Source of the DNA: an uncultured Oscillospiraceae bacterium
GTDB taxonomy: Bacteria > Bacillota > Clostridia > Oscillospirales > Ruminococcaceae
Assembly: GCA_900547455.1 (NCBI GenBank)
Contig: URGV01000008.1
Location: 7,710-71,709, forward strand
Reading direction: 5' to 3'
Length of the DNA stretch: 64,000 nt
Shown piece after piece: positions 52,253-61,173 of this stretch; within the stretch, counting starts at the first letter, position 1, and every line of letters begins with the position of its first letter. The position numbers and the translations under genes were made by a program. Under the pieces are notes generated by a model that searched no databases, had not been told where the DNA came from, and saw only the letters and a list, made by a program, of their open reading frames with translations.

Positions 52253-52281
52253 ATCTTAACAGTCATTGTAGGAAATGTCAA
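52253..52281 (-). promoter_or_regulatory. Promoter of the ABC importer operon
   Basis: TTGACA (52276-52281) and TAAGAT (52253-52258) on the minus strand with a 17-base spacer, leader about 60 bases. Ribosome site GGGAGGGG precedes the start. Confidence 0.8.
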
Positions 52282-52308
52282 CAGCAGCAGACAAAGTTCC
52301 GAATGACT

Positions 52309-52345
52309 AAAAAAAGAGGCGAGCGATCGTGCTCACCTCTTTTTG
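52309..52345 (-). terminator. Terminator of the BlaI/M56-M23 operon
   Basis: AAAAAGAGGCGAGC and GCTCACCTCTTTTT pair (one mismatch) with a 6-base loop and a T run on the minus strand. Confidence 0.88.
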
Positions 52346-52353
52346 CTTGCTTT

Positions 52354-54483
52354 TTATTCTTCCCCCACCAACAAATACTCCGCCGGGTCGAGATGCTGGC
52401 CGTCTCTGCGCACCTCAAAGTGCAGGTGCGGGCCGGTGGCAAAGCCGGTTGCACCGATCTGGCCGATCTGCTCCCCGGCCTTAACCGTGTCGCCCTCCTC
52501 GACGTCGATGGCGCTCAGGTGGCCGTAGAGGGTCGCGAACCCATTCTCGTGCTCGATCACCAGATACATGCCGTACCCTCTCCCCGGCGTCCAGTCCTCG
52601 GAGACCATCGCGACCGTTCCGTCCGCCGCCGCTACCACTGGGTCACCGTAGATCTCCTGGCTGTAGTCGCCGATGTCCAGGCCGGTGTGGAAGTCGGTAT
52701 CGTTGTAGCGCGAGCCGTAGGGCCAGCTGACCTCGTGGGTGCTCGGAACCGGCCAGACCCATTCTGCGCCCGGCCCCAGGTCGTACTGTACCTGGATCGG
52801 TTGATAGCTATTGATGTATGCTTCCAGCTCCTTCCCCTCTGCGGGGACAAGCCGCTCGATATTTCCGCCCGCATTGCGGAAAACGGTCAAGCTGACTCCA
52901 TCGCTGACGCCATTGTCGCAGAAGGTATAGTGATCCTCATCGTAGAGGATGTGGATGGGCTGGCCCTCGTACATCCAATGCCCGGTGCTTGCCTGATAAG
53001 AAACGCCAAAGGAGCGGTAATCATTCAGGCTGTCGTCAGGCAGGGACGGGTCGCCCAGCTCCACGCTGCCGCCCTCTCCGGAAACGCCGGCCGCTGCAAA
53101 CGCCGATTCCAGTTGCTGTTGCTGCTGGGTGCGGTTGGCAAATTCCTCCTCTGACGACTGCTTTAAGCCGATCAAAGCACCGCCAGTGTCCCGGACAGGT
53201 TCCACATCGATCACCCCATCCGCATAGTAAAACCCGTTGGTATGATCCGCACTGAGCTGGTCCTTAAAGTAACGCACCATCTGCCCGCCATAGAAAAAGC
53301 GGTCCTTTTCCACATCGTAGCTCATGCCGTACGGCTCATAGACCACGTACTGCTGTGCAACCCCGGCCCGGCGGGCAGCCTCATCTTCCTCCTGCCCGTC
53401 AAGCGCCCGCTGGGTCTGCGCCCTCTCGGCTGCAAGGATGTCCATCTCCTGCTGCATCGGTTCGCTGAGCTGCAGGTCCGGCTCCTCCTCTGCCCGCACA
53501 TGCAGGTTAACAAAGGCGGTGCTCCCCACTGCCGCTGCACAGATCAGGGCAAACAGCAGCAGCCCTACGCGTTTTTTGCTCGTGTTCATCATCTCCTGAA
53601 ACCTCCTCATGATTTGTCCTTTCTCGCTAAAATTGGTGGTGAGCGGAATTGCCCGCCCCCGGCTGAGCTGGATAAAGTATAGAATCAGCGCGCCGTATTC
53701 CCGCCGCTCCTCCTTGGTGTCGTGCAGGCGCAGCACGTCGGCGTCGCAGGCCACCTCGATATCCGCCGAGGCGCGCCTTGCCATCCACCAGACCAGCGGG
53801 TTAAACCAGTGCACCGCCTTAGCTACCAACAAAAGAAATTTGAGCCACAGGTCCCTGCGGCGGCGATGAGACAGCTCATGCAGCAGCACATAGCGCAGCT
53901 GCTGCTCCTCCAGCTCCACCTCCGGCAGCAGAATACACGGCCTCCACAGGCCCATCAGCATCGGCGTATCGAGCAGGCAGCAGCGCATCAGGCACACCTG
54001 CTCCTGCATCCCCAGCTCCTGCTGGCAGTGGGAGAGCAGCAGCTTTGTCCGCGGCTCCTCCACCGCGGTGCTCCAGCGCAGCAGCTTTTTGCGGGTGGCA
54101 AGATAGATCCCTCCCTGCCCAACCAGCACCGCTGCCGCCCCCGCAAGCCAGATTGCCGGCAGCCATTGGGCCGGCCGGCGCTGCGCGGACTGCACCGGCA
54201 AGCCCTCTGCCTGGGAAAGCTGTTCCGGTTCCGTCCCGGCTGCGCCATTCATCTGCTCCTCCTGCCGGGCAATCAATCCCTCCCAATCGATGGTGACGAC
54301 TGCCTGTTTTGTCCTTGGCAGCGAAAAGGGAATCAGCAGGCACAGCGCCAGCGCCGTCCAGACAAGGCAGTTGAGCTGCGGCCGGTAACGCCTGTGCAGA
54401 AAAGGCTGCAACAGCATCACCGCCAGCAGCACGACCGAGATGCCCAGCGACCGCTCCAGCACCCACGAAAAGATCTGCTCCAC
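52354..54483 (-). CDS. BlaR1-like M56 metalloprotease fused to an M23 peptidoglycan endopeptidase
   Basis: A 709-residue membrane protein starting with GTG. Four membrane helices (about 8-27, 37-55, 107-127, 308-326) surround the M56 zinc protease with HELSH at 202-206. The outside C-terminal half contains beta-rich modules (two related stretches around 360-420 and 470-530) and an M23 LytM domain with HTGLDI (H599, D603), LYGHLSAI and GPHLHFEV. BlaR1 proteins usually carry a beta-lactam-binding domain there; here it is replaced by a wall hydrolase. The repressor gene overlaps in the promoter-proximal position one base upstream. Confidence 0.92.
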   Translation of the reverse strand: MEQIFSWVLERSLGISVVLLAVMLLQPFLHRRYRPQLNCLVWTALALCLLIPFSLPRTKQAVVTIDWEGLIARQEEQMNGAAGTEPEQLSQAEGLPVQSAQRRPAQWLPAIWLAGAAAVLVGQGGIYLATRKKLLRWSTAVEEPRTKLLLSHCQQELGMQEQVCLMRCCLLDTPMLMGLWRPCILLPEVELEEQQLRYVLLHELSHRRRRDLWLKFLLLVAKAVHWFNPLVWWMARRASADIEVACDADVLRLHDTKEERREYGALILYFIQLSRGRAIPLTTNFSEKGQIMRRFQEMMNTSKKRVGLLLFALICAAAVGSTAFVNLHVRAEEEPDLQLSEPMQQEMDILAAERAQTQRALDGQEEDEAARRAGVAQQYVVYEPYGMSYDVEKDRFFYGGQMVRYFKDQLSADHTNGFYYADGVIDVEPVRDTGGALIGLKQSSEEEFANRTQQQQQLESAFAAAGVSGEGGSVELGDPSLPDDSLNDYRSFGVSYQASTGHWMYEGQPIHILYDEDHYTFCDNGVSDGVSLTVFRNAGGNIERLVPAEGKELEAYINSYQPIQVQYDLGPGAEWVWPVPSTHEVSWPYGSRYNDTDFHTGLDIGDYSQEIYGDPVVAAADGTVAMVSEDWTPGRGYGMYLVIEHENGFATLYGHLSAIDVEEGDTVKAGEQIGQIGATGFATGPHLHFEVRRDGQHLDPAEYLLVGEE

Positions 54484-54484
54484 C

Positions 54485-54856
54485 TCAATCCTCCTCCTTT
54501 TCCAGCAGCGACTTGATGTCCTGGATATCCCGGTCGCTCAGCGAGTGGCTTTCAATCAGCGCGGCAAACAGCTTGCTGCCGGAATTCTGGTAGAGCTTGC
54601 TGAGAAAATTGCTGGTCTCCTGGGCGCGGTAGTCCTCCAGCGGCACCAGCGCCGTGTAGTGGTTGAGCCGTCCGATCTTCTCACACCGGACAAAGCCCTT
54701 GCCCTCCAGGCGGTTGAGCGAATTCTGCACCAGCTGCAGGCTCTTTTTCTTTTTCAGCCGCTGCATGATGTCGCTGGTGCTGATCTGCCCTCTGGCCTCC
54801 CAGATAATCAGCATAATTTCCAGCTCCGAATCGGGCAAACGTTTCCATTCTGGCAT
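54485..54856 (-). CDS. BlaI/MecI/CopY-family repressor
   Basis: A 123-residue winged-helix repressor. LPDSELEIMLIIWEARGQIS and VQNSLNRLEGKGFVRCEKIG are the family signatures; the C-terminal helices dimerise. In Bla systems it is cut after signalling by the M56 partner, which is encoded next. The ATG at 54856 follows AAGGAGGAAGG. It probably represses its own operon through the palindrome upstream. Confidence 0.92.
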   Translation of the reverse strand: MPEWKRLPDSELEIMLIIWEARGQISTSDIMQRLKKKKSLQLVQNSLNRLEGKGFVRCEKIGRLNHYTALVPLEDYRAQETSNFLSKLYQNSGSKLFAALIESHSLSDRDIQDIKSLLEKEED

Positions 54857-54912
54857 CCTGCCTTCCTCCTTTCTGCATGCAATCGGTTGTAAAGCAATCA
54901 AATATTTGTTTC

Positions 54913-54928
54913 ACAATCAATTGATTGT
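54913..54928. promoter_or_regulatory. Operator candidate: 16-bp perfect palindrome before the BlaI gene
   Basis: ACAATCAATTGATTGT is its own reverse complement and lies about 60 bases before the start codon. Related half-sites (CAATCAAA, CAATCGGTTG) occur within the next 40 bases. It differs from the usual TACA-x-TGTA core of BlaI operators. Confidence 0.6.
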
Positions 54929-55107
54929 TTTAAGGATACACCATTCTCCATGTCTTGTCAATCCTCTTTTTACAAAATGAGCAGTTTTTGTAAAAGCTGT
55001 TCATCTTTTCATTCTCTTTTCCGACAAACTGCCGAACCCCTTTTTCGTCCTTTTTCCCCTGTTTTTTCAATAACAAGTATAATCCATGTAAAATCTTCGT
55101 ATAAAAA

Positions 55108-55136
55108 TTGAACACAGCTTCAACTTGTGCTATGAT
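55108..55136 (+). promoter_or_regulatory. Promoter of the M20-ppk-GNAT operon
   Basis: TTGAAC (55108-55113) and TATGAT (55131-55136) with a 17-base spacer; leader about 45 bases. Confidence 0.78.
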
Positions 55137-55188
55137 TAAAGCAAAGGAAAAATTATGCCAGAAATGGCTTTACAAAAGGAGTGTCTTT

Positions 55189-56334
55189 ATGTCAGAAGCA
55201 CTGCAAATACAACAGGAAATCCTCAGCTATCTGGAAGCGCACCGGGACCGCTACCTGGACGCCATCCGTACCCTGGCCCGCATCCCGGCCCCCTCCAACC
55301 ACGAGGAGCTGCGGGCGCAGTGGTGCAAGCAGCACCTGGAGGAGCTGGGCGCCACCGGCGTCTACATCGACGACGCGCTCAACGTCATCTTCCCCTACGG
55401 CGTGGAGGAAGGCGCAAACGACCTGTGCGCCATCCTGGGTCACACCGACGTGGTCTTTCCGGACACCGAGCCGCTGCCCTTCCATGAGGAAAACGGCCGC
55501 TTCTATGCGCCCGGCATCGGCGACGACACCACCAACGCCGTCGCTGTCATGGAGATGGCAGCCATGGCCATCGACCTCAAACTCAAACCGAAAACCGGCA
55601 TCCTCTTTGTGCTCAATTCCGGCGAGGAGGGATTGGGCAACCTCAAGGGCGTGCGCCGGCTGATGCAGGACTTTGACGGGCGCATCTCCCGGCTGTACGC
55701 CATCGACGGCGGCTTAAAGACGGTGGTCAACGACGCGGTCGGCTCCAAGCGCTGGCGCATCACCGTCACCACCGAGGGCGGCCACTCGTTCGGCTCCTTT
55801 GGCAACCGCAACGCCATCCACTACGCCGCCAAGATGATCGACACCTTCTACACCCTCAAGGTTCCGGAGATCGGCAAGACCACCTACAATGTCGGCACCA
55901 TCGAGGGCGGCACCTCGGTCAACACCATCGCCCAGCACTGCGAAATGCTCTATGAATACCGCTCCAACAAGCGGGAGGGACTGGCCTGCATGGACCGCTT
56001 CTTCGATTCGGTCATCCAGATGTTCCGGGGCTACGGCATCGGCGTCGAGACCGAGCTGATCGGCGACCGCCCCTGCAAGGGCGACGCCGACCCGTCCGAG
56101 CTGACCCGCATCGTCATGGAGGCCTCCGAGCGGTACGGCTACCACCGCACCGAGGAGTGCGGCTCCACCGACTGCAACATTCCGCTGTCGATGGGCATCC
56201 CGGCGGTGTGCTTTGGCGTCTATGAGGGACACGGCGCCCACACCCGCGAGGAGTGGGTCGACATCGAATCCACCCGCGACGGCATGAAGATCCTCTCCCA
56301 GGTTCTTCTGAGCGAAATGCAGCTCAACGATTAA
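55189..56334 (+). CDS. M20-family metallopeptidase (dipeptidase/tripeptidase-like)
   Basis: A 381-residue cytoplasmic enzyme with two metal ions. Ligands appear in ILGHTDVVFPD (H, D), GIGDDTTN (D), NSGEEGLGN (E-E) and STDCNIP (late motif); the inserted dimerisation domain is about 185-290. It likely trims small peptides. The ATG at 55189 follows AAAGGAG. It is 34 bases before ppk, in one operon. Confidence 0.9.
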   Translation: MSEALQIQQEILSYLEAHRDRYLDAIRTLARIPAPSNHEELRAQWCKQHLEELGATGVYIDDALNVIFPYGVEEGANDLCAILGHTDVVFPDTEPLPFHEENGRFYAPGIGDDTTNAVAVMEMAAMAIDLKLKPKTGILFVLNSGEEGLGNLKGVRRLMQDFDGRISRLYAIDGGLKTVVNDAVGSKRWRITVTTEGGHSFGSFGNRNAIHYAAKMIDTFYTLKVPEIGKTTYNVGTIEGGTSVNTIAQHCEMLYEYRSNKREGLACMDRFFDSVIQMFRGYGIGVETELIGDRPCKGDADPSELTRIVMEASERYGYHRTEECGSTDCNIPLSMGIPAVCFGVYEGHGAHTREEWVDIESTRDGMKILSQVLLSEMQLND

Positions 56335-56368
56335 GCCCCACACCATCAACTTTGCAAGGTGAACAATT

Positions 56369-58636
56369 ATGGAACAGACAAATCATACAGACCATCTCCC
56401 CAATACCGAAGCGATCGCCGCGCCGCAGCCGGCCCGTCCCGACATCTTTGTCAACCGCGAGCTGAGCTGGCTGGAATTTAACCACCGGGTCCTGAGCGAA
56501 TCGCTCAACCCCAACATCCCGCTGATGGAGCGCCTGAAGTTTTTGTCCATCTACTTTTCCAACCTGGACGAGTTCTTCATGGTGCGGGTCGGCTCGCTGC
56601 ACGACCAGAGCATCCTGGAGCCGGATAAGCTGGACGACAAGACTGGCCTGAACGCCGCCGGACAGATCGCGGCCATCCGCAGAAAGGTGGAGGCCATCAA
56701 CCCCATCGCCGAGCGCGCCTGGTCCTCGCTCAGGCAGCTGCTGAGCACCCAGGACATCGAGGTGCTGGACATCCACCACATGAGCAAGATCGACGAGCAG
56801 ATCGTGCAGAACTATTTCAACAACGAGATCCGCCCCCTGCTCTCCCCGCAGCTGATCGACCGCCAGCACCCCTTCCCCTTCCTGAAAAACAAGGAGCAGT
56901 TCATCGTCACCGAATTGACCGACAAGGAAAAGGAGAAGGATAAAGAGAAGGACAAGGGCGGCGAAAAGTCCAAGAGCCAGGACAAGAACAAGGCCGCCGA
57001 CAAGGAGCGGGAGGAAAATATCCGCATCGGCATCGTCCCCTTCTCCCAGCTGCCCACCTACTACACCTTCAACATCAACCAGCGGCGCAAGATCATCTTC
57101 ACCGCCGACATCATCCTGCACTTTGTGCAGAAATTGTACAACAAGCAGAAGGTGCTGGAAAAGCACGTCATGCGCGTCACCCGCAACGCCGACATCACGG
57201 TGGACGAGGGACTGTTCGACTTTGACATCGACTTCCGCGGCGTGATGGAGGAGATGCTCAAAAAGCGGCGCCGCCTGGATGTGGTGCGCCTGCAGTTCTC
57301 CTCCCGCCCCGGCGACCGGCTGTCCGCCTTTCTGTGCAAAAAGCTCAAGGTCGGGGACGACTGCTTCAGCATCCAGTCCATCCCGCTGGACTTCTCGTTC
57401 GGCTTTGCGCTGCCCTCCACGCTGGACCCGCGCAAGGAACAGAAAAACTGGTACTACCGCGAGGCCAAGCCCTTTGTCCCGGTCGATTTTGCCAGGGGGG
57501 ACGCTGGCGGCGCCATCAATTACCTGAAAAATCACGACATGCTGCTCAGCTTCCCGTTCCAGAGCACCAAGCCCTTTGTAGACCTATTGTATGAGGCGGG
57601 CGACGACCCGAGCGTCCTCTCGATCAAGATCTCGCTCTACCGCCTGGCCAACCACAGCAAGATTGCCTCCGCGCTGGCCCACGCCGCCGAAAAGGGCAAG
57701 GACGTGCTGTGCGTGCTGGAGCTGCGCGCCCGCTTTGACGAGCAGAGCAACATCGACTACGCCACCATGCTGGAGGAGGCCGGCTGCACCGTCATCTACG
57801 GCCTGAGCGACTACAAGATTCACGCCAAGCTCTGCCTGATCACCCGCAAGGAGCACAACCAGATCCACTACATCACCCAGGTGGGCACCGGCAACTACAA
57901 CGAAAAGACCTCCGAGCAGTACACCGACCTCTCCTTCATCTCCTCCGACCCGCTGATGGGCGAGGACGCCACCCGCGTCTTTCAGGCGCTGTGCGTGGGC
58001 GAGGTGGTGGACTCCACCCAGAGCCTGTGGGTGGCGCCGAACTGCTTTGAGCAGAACGTCCTGCGCTACATCCAGGAGCAGATTGACGCCTGCCGCGCCG
58101 GCAGAGAGGGCTACATCTTCATCAAGGTCAACTCCCTCAACGACATGGAGGTCATGGAAAAGCTGATCGAGGCCTCCCAGGCCGGCGTCAAGGTCGAGAT
58201 GGTCATCCGCGGCATCTGCTGCCTGTGCCCGGGCATCGAGGGCTACACCGACAACATCCGCATCAAGAGCATCGTCGGACGGTATCTGGAGCACTCGCGC
58301 ATCTTCATCTTCGGCACCGGCGACGACCGCCGCATCTTCATGGGCTCGGGCGACCTGCTCAACCGCAATACCCGCCGCCGCGTCGAGGTCTTTGCCGAGG
58401 TCAAATCCGACGCGGCCCGCCAGGACATCCTGCATCTGGTCGAGGCCATCCGCATGGACAACCAGAACTCCTGGGAGATGCTGCCGGACGGCAGCTACTA
58501 TCGCGCCACCGACGAGCACAAGGAGCCGCTGGACTCCCACACCTATCTGCACGAATACTTCGAGCGCCCGCTCGAGCTGCCGCCCAAAAAGGCGTCGCTG
58601 CGCGAACGGCTGTTCGGACATTTCCATAAAAAGTAA
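56369..58636 (+). CDS. ppk1: Polyphosphate kinase 1 with a charged insertion
   Basis: A 755-residue enzyme that makes polyphosphate from ATP. Conserved parts: NRELSWLEFNHRVLSE, LDEFFMVRVGSL, SDYKIHAKLCLI with the phosphorylated His at 485, VGTGNYNEKTS and FMGSGDLLNRNTRRRVE. Residues about 185-216 are a low-complexity Lys/Glu/Asp insert (TDKEKEKDKEKDK and on to AADKEREEN) not present in typical PPK1. It is co-transcribed with an M20 peptidase and a GNAT. Confidence 0.95.
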   Translation: MEQTNHTDHLPNTEAIAAPQPARPDIFVNRELSWLEFNHRVLSESLNPNIPLMERLKFLSIYFSNLDEFFMVRVGSLHDQSILEPDKLDDKTGLNAAGQIAAIRRKVEAINPIAERAWSSLRQLLSTQDIEVLDIHHMSKIDEQIVQNYFNNEIRPLLSPQLIDRQHPFPFLKNKEQFIVTELTDKEKEKDKEKDKGGEKSKSQDKNKAADKEREENIRIGIVPFSQLPTYYTFNINQRRKIIFTADIILHFVQKLYNKQKVLEKHVMRVTRNADITVDEGLFDFDIDFRGVMEEMLKKRRRLDVVRLQFSSRPGDRLSAFLCKKLKVGDDCFSIQSIPLDFSFGFALPSTLDPRKEQKNWYYREAKPFVPVDFARGDAGGAINYLKNHDMLLSFPFQSTKPFVDLLYEAGDDPSVLSIKISLYRLANHSKIASALAHAAEKGKDVLCVLELRARFDEQSNIDYATMLEEAGCTVIYGLSDYKIHAKLCLITRKEHNQIHYITQVGTGNYNEKTSEQYTDLSFISSDPLMGEDATRVFQALCVGEVVDSTQSLWVAPNCFEQNVLRYIQEQIDACRAGREGYIFIKVNSLNDMEVMEKLIEASQAGVKVEMVIRGICCLCPGIEGYTDNIRIKSIVGRYLEHSRIFIFGTGDDRRIFMGSGDLLNRNTRRRVEVFAEVKSDAARQDILHLVEAIRMDNQNSWEMLPDGSYYRATDEHKEPLDSHTYLHEYFERPLELPPKKASLRERLFGHFHKK

Positions 58637-58648
58637 GGAAGCCATTTG

Positions 58649-59182
58649 ATGAACCTGTCCATCCAATCCCTCACCGTCAGCCAGATTACGCCGGCTTTGT
58701 TTGTGGGCTTTGTCCGCCGCCAGCAGGTCAAACGCTGCTGGCGCAAGGAAAGCGGGCGCTGGGTCTTAAAGGACATCGCCTTTCTCGATGACTGGTCCCC
58801 CGCCGACTATACCCACCTGCTGCAAAAGCTGCGCGCCATCCTCCTTTCCGGCGGCGCGGTGCTGGCGGCGTTTGACGGCGGTGTCCTGGCGGGCTTTGCC
58901 GCCGTTACAAACGAGCCATTTGGCCCGGCGGGAGAATATCTCCAGCTCTCGGAGCTCAACGTCTCACAGCCCCTGCGCGGGCAGGGCATTGGCCGGGAGC
59001 TGTTCCGGCTTGCCTGCGAGCAGGCAAGGACACGCGGCGCGCAAAAGCTCTATCTTTCCGCGCACTCCGCCGAGGAAACGCAGGCGTTCTACCGCGCGAT
59101 GGGCTGCGTGGAGGCGGCCTGGTACCACCCGGAGCTGGTCGCCCTCGAGCCCTGCGACTGCCAGATGGAATTTCTGCTCTGA
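58649..59182 (+). CDS. GNAT-family N-acetyltransferase
   Basis: A 177-residue acetyltransferase. Motif A is LNVSQPLRGQGIGRELFRLA near residue 110 (R/Q-x-x-G-x-G/A), and the motif B region reads SAEETQAFYRAMGC. The substrate is unknown. It follows ppk1 by 12 bases with an AAGGAAG site, so it ends the three-gene operon before a strong terminator. Confidence 0.85.
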   Translation: MNLSIQSLTVSQITPALFVGFVRRQQVKRCWRKESGRWVLKDIAFLDDWSPADYTHLLQKLRAILLSGGAVLAAFDGGVLAGFAAVTNEPFGPAGEYLQLSELNVSQPLRGQGIGRELFRLACEQARTRGAQKLYLSAHSAEETQAFYRAMGCVEAAWYHPELVALEPCDCQMEFLL

Positions 59183-59206
59183 GCTGCCGCAAAAACTTTC
59201 AACCAC

Positions 59207-59262
59207 AAAAACAGACCGATTTGCCGCTCTGATTGGGGCGGGCAAACCGGTCTGTTTTTCTC
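59207..59262 (+). terminator. Terminator after the GNAT gene
   Basis: AAAAACAGACCG and CGGTCTGTTTTT with an inner helix TTTGCC/GGCAAA; T run on the plus strand. Confidence 0.88.
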
Positions 59263-59332
59263 TTGAGCTATGTTTTTCTCCGCTGCGCGGCAGGCGCCTT
59301 TTGGGAGCTTCTTTTGATTTCCTTGCAAACCT

Positions 59333-59743
59333 TTAGAGCTGCTCGACAGAAGGCTCCACCGGCGGCTCTGCAGAAGGCTCGGCTTTTGCCTTGGACACCG
59401 CTGCCGAGATGCGGTCGATGGCCTCCGGCACCATGTTGACGATGGCGTCGGCGGTGGTTCGGTTCTGATTGACGTTGAGGATGCGCACGTCGCCCTCCCG
59501 CTCGATCAAAAAGCAGAGCGGCTGGATGGTGACGCCGGCCCCCGCCGCGCCGCCAAAGTCGTCCTTCTGGGATTTGGCGATGTCGCTGCCGCCCGAACCA
59601 AAGCCGAAGGTCACCTTGGAGATGGGGATGATGGTGGTGCCGCTTGCGGTCACAATCGGTTTGCCGACGATGCAGTCCACATCGACCAGGTCGCGCAGGC
59701 CCTTCATCGACTCCCCCATCAGATTATGAATATGTTGGCTCAT
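59333..59743 (-). CDS. ytfJ: GerW/YtfJ-family sporulation protein
   Basis: A 136-residue protein. The core is GESMKGLRDLVDVDCIVGKP, TIIPISKVTFGFGSGGSD and GGAAGAGVTIQPLCFLI, which mark the YtfJ/GerW family linked to spore germination and coat in Firmicutes. A proline- and glutamate-rich tail (AEPSAEPPVEP) follows. ATG at 59743 with AAAGGA. It ends a minus-strand cluster with DUF2953, scpB, scpA and M50, a frequent order in Clostridia. Confidence 0.9.
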   Translation of the reverse strand: MSQHIHNLMGESMKGLRDLVDVDCIVGKPIVTASGTTIIPISKVTFGFGSGGSDIAKSQKDDFGGAAGAGVTIQPLCFLIEREGDVRILNVNQNRTTADAIVNMVPEAIDRISAAVSKAKAEPSAEPPVEPSVEQL

Positions 59744-59780
59744 ACTACCATTCCTTTCTGTATTTTGATAAAGCCGTATC

Positions 59781-60572
59781 TCAGGCTGTCTGTTTTTCCG
59801 GTTCTTCCGGCTGTTCCTTTTTCTTCTGCGCCAGCAACAGCCGCAGCAGGCAGAACGCAAACCGCAGCGCCGCCGCCAGCATCACGATGGGGTGAAAGCT
59901 CAGCCGCAGCCGCACCGCCCAGCTGCTCTCCTCGCTGCCGGAAAAGTCCGGCCGCAGGCGGATGTCCGCGTGCCTGACCCTGATCCAATTCTGCGCCGCT
60001 GCCAGCGCGGTATACACCGCCGACACCAGTTTTTGCGTGTCCAGCGCCGCCTGCGCGCTGTCCGGCCGGGCCACCGCGGCGTACAGCTGCAGGTGATGCA
60101 GGCACAGGTCGCCCAGCGCCATCTCCAGCGGCTTTTTGGCACAGTTTACAATCTCCGGTATCATCCTGAGAATTGCCGCAGTGTCCGGCTTTTCCTTCTT
60201 CTCCTCTACCTGCTTCTCCCGCTGCGGCTTCTTTTTCCCGGCAGGCTGTTTTGGTTCCTTGGGAGGCTTTGGCTTTTGCGGGTAAAGGGTCAGGCGCAAA
60301 AAGAGGCAGTGCAGCGTGAGCCGCAGTTCCTTCTGCGGCTGTTGCGGCGGCGGGTCAGGAAGGCCCTGTATCAACCGGCGCAGCTGCTGCTCATCCTCCG
60401 GGGCAAGGCCGAGCTCCTCCAGGTCCCGCTCCACCTGCTCTGTCAGGCAGCCGGAGGGCTCGTCCCGCTTACTGGCCGCCGCGGGCCACCAGGACAGCCG
60501 CAGCGTCACCGGGCAGCACAGCAGCAAAAGCAGCGCCGCCAGCACACCCAGCAGTATCCACAGCACCGTCAT
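59781..60572 (-). CDS. DUF2953 membrane-anchored protein
   Basis: A 263-residue protein with an N-terminal helix (about 3-22), a long polar middle with a Lys/Pro/Glu-rich linker (KPKPPKEPKQPAGKKKP) and a second hydrophobic segment near 220-245. The conserved core is about ALGDLCLHHLQLYAAVARPD and the following YTALAAAQNWIRVRHADIRL. DUF2953 proteins occur with YtfJ and ScpAB in spore formers; function unknown. The start is set by AAGGAGG. Confidence 0.78.
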   Translation of the reverse strand: MTVLWILLGVLAALLLLLCCPVTLRLSWWPAAASKRDEPSGCLTEQVERDLEELGLAPEDEQQLRRLIQGLPDPPPQQPQKELRLTLHCLFLRLTLYPQKPKPPKEPKQPAGKKKPQREKQVEEKKEKPDTAAILRMIPEIVNCAKKPLEMALGDLCLHHLQLYAAVARPDSAQAALDTQKLVSAVYTALAAAQNWIRVRHADIRLRPDFSGSEESSWAVRLRLSFHPIVMLAAALRFAFCLLRLLLAQKKKEQPEEPEKQTA

Positions 60573-60612
60573 CCGGCCTTCCTCCTTCCCTGTGTGTTGC
60601 CTTTGGTTCTCC

Positions 60613-61152
60613 CTAGACTTCTTCCTGTGCTGCAGGCTGCTCCTGCGGCTGCGGGATCTTGGGCAGCGTCTCGATGCTCTGCATCCCAAAGCAGCGCAGG
60701 AAGTGCTCGGTTGTTCCGTAGGAGATCGGCCTGCCGGGAATTTCCAGCCTTCCCATCTCCTGCACCAGCCCCTTTGCAACCAGAGAATTGACCACCGAGC
60801 TGCTGTCTACACCGCGAATCTGCTCGACAAAGGACTTGGTGACCGGCTGGTTGTAGGCGATGATGGCCAGTACCTCCAGCGCCGCCTGGCTGAGGGGGGT
60901 GTTGTTCTTCACCTCCAGCGCCTCCCGGATCACCGCGGCGTACTCCTCCCGGGTGACCATCTGGTAGCTCTGATCCAGGTCCAAAATCACAAAGGCGGTC
61001 TGCTGATACAGGTCGTTGACCCGCTGCACCACCTGGTCCAATGTCTCGCGGTTGATGCCCAGCAGCTTTATCAGGCGCTCCTTTTCATAGGGGTCCCCCG
61101 CCGCAAACAGGATTGCCTGTACACTTTTTTCCAGTTCCGAGATTGTTGCCAA
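60613..61152 (-). CDS. scpB: Segregation and condensation protein B
   Basis: A 179-residue winged-helix kleisin-partner. The first helix AQEKSVQAILFAAGDP-like start (here SELEKSVQAILFAAGDP) and PLSQAALEVLAIIAYNQPV plus RGVDSSSVVNSLVAKGLVQ are family signatures. With ScpA and SMC it condenses the chromosome. It follows scpA by 21 bases; the C-terminal tail is Gln/Glu-rich. Confidence 0.95.
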   Translation of the reverse strand: MATISELEKSVQAILFAAGDPYEKERLIKLLGINRETLDQVVQRVNDLYQQTAFVILDLDQSYQMVTREEYAAVIREALEVKNNTPLSQAALEVLAIIAYNQPVTKSFVEQIRGVDSSSVVNSLVAKGLVQEMGRLEIPGRPISYGTTEHFLRCFGMQSIETLPKIPQPQEQPAAQEEV

Positions 61153-61173
61153 CCCGCACGCTCCTTCCCAAAC

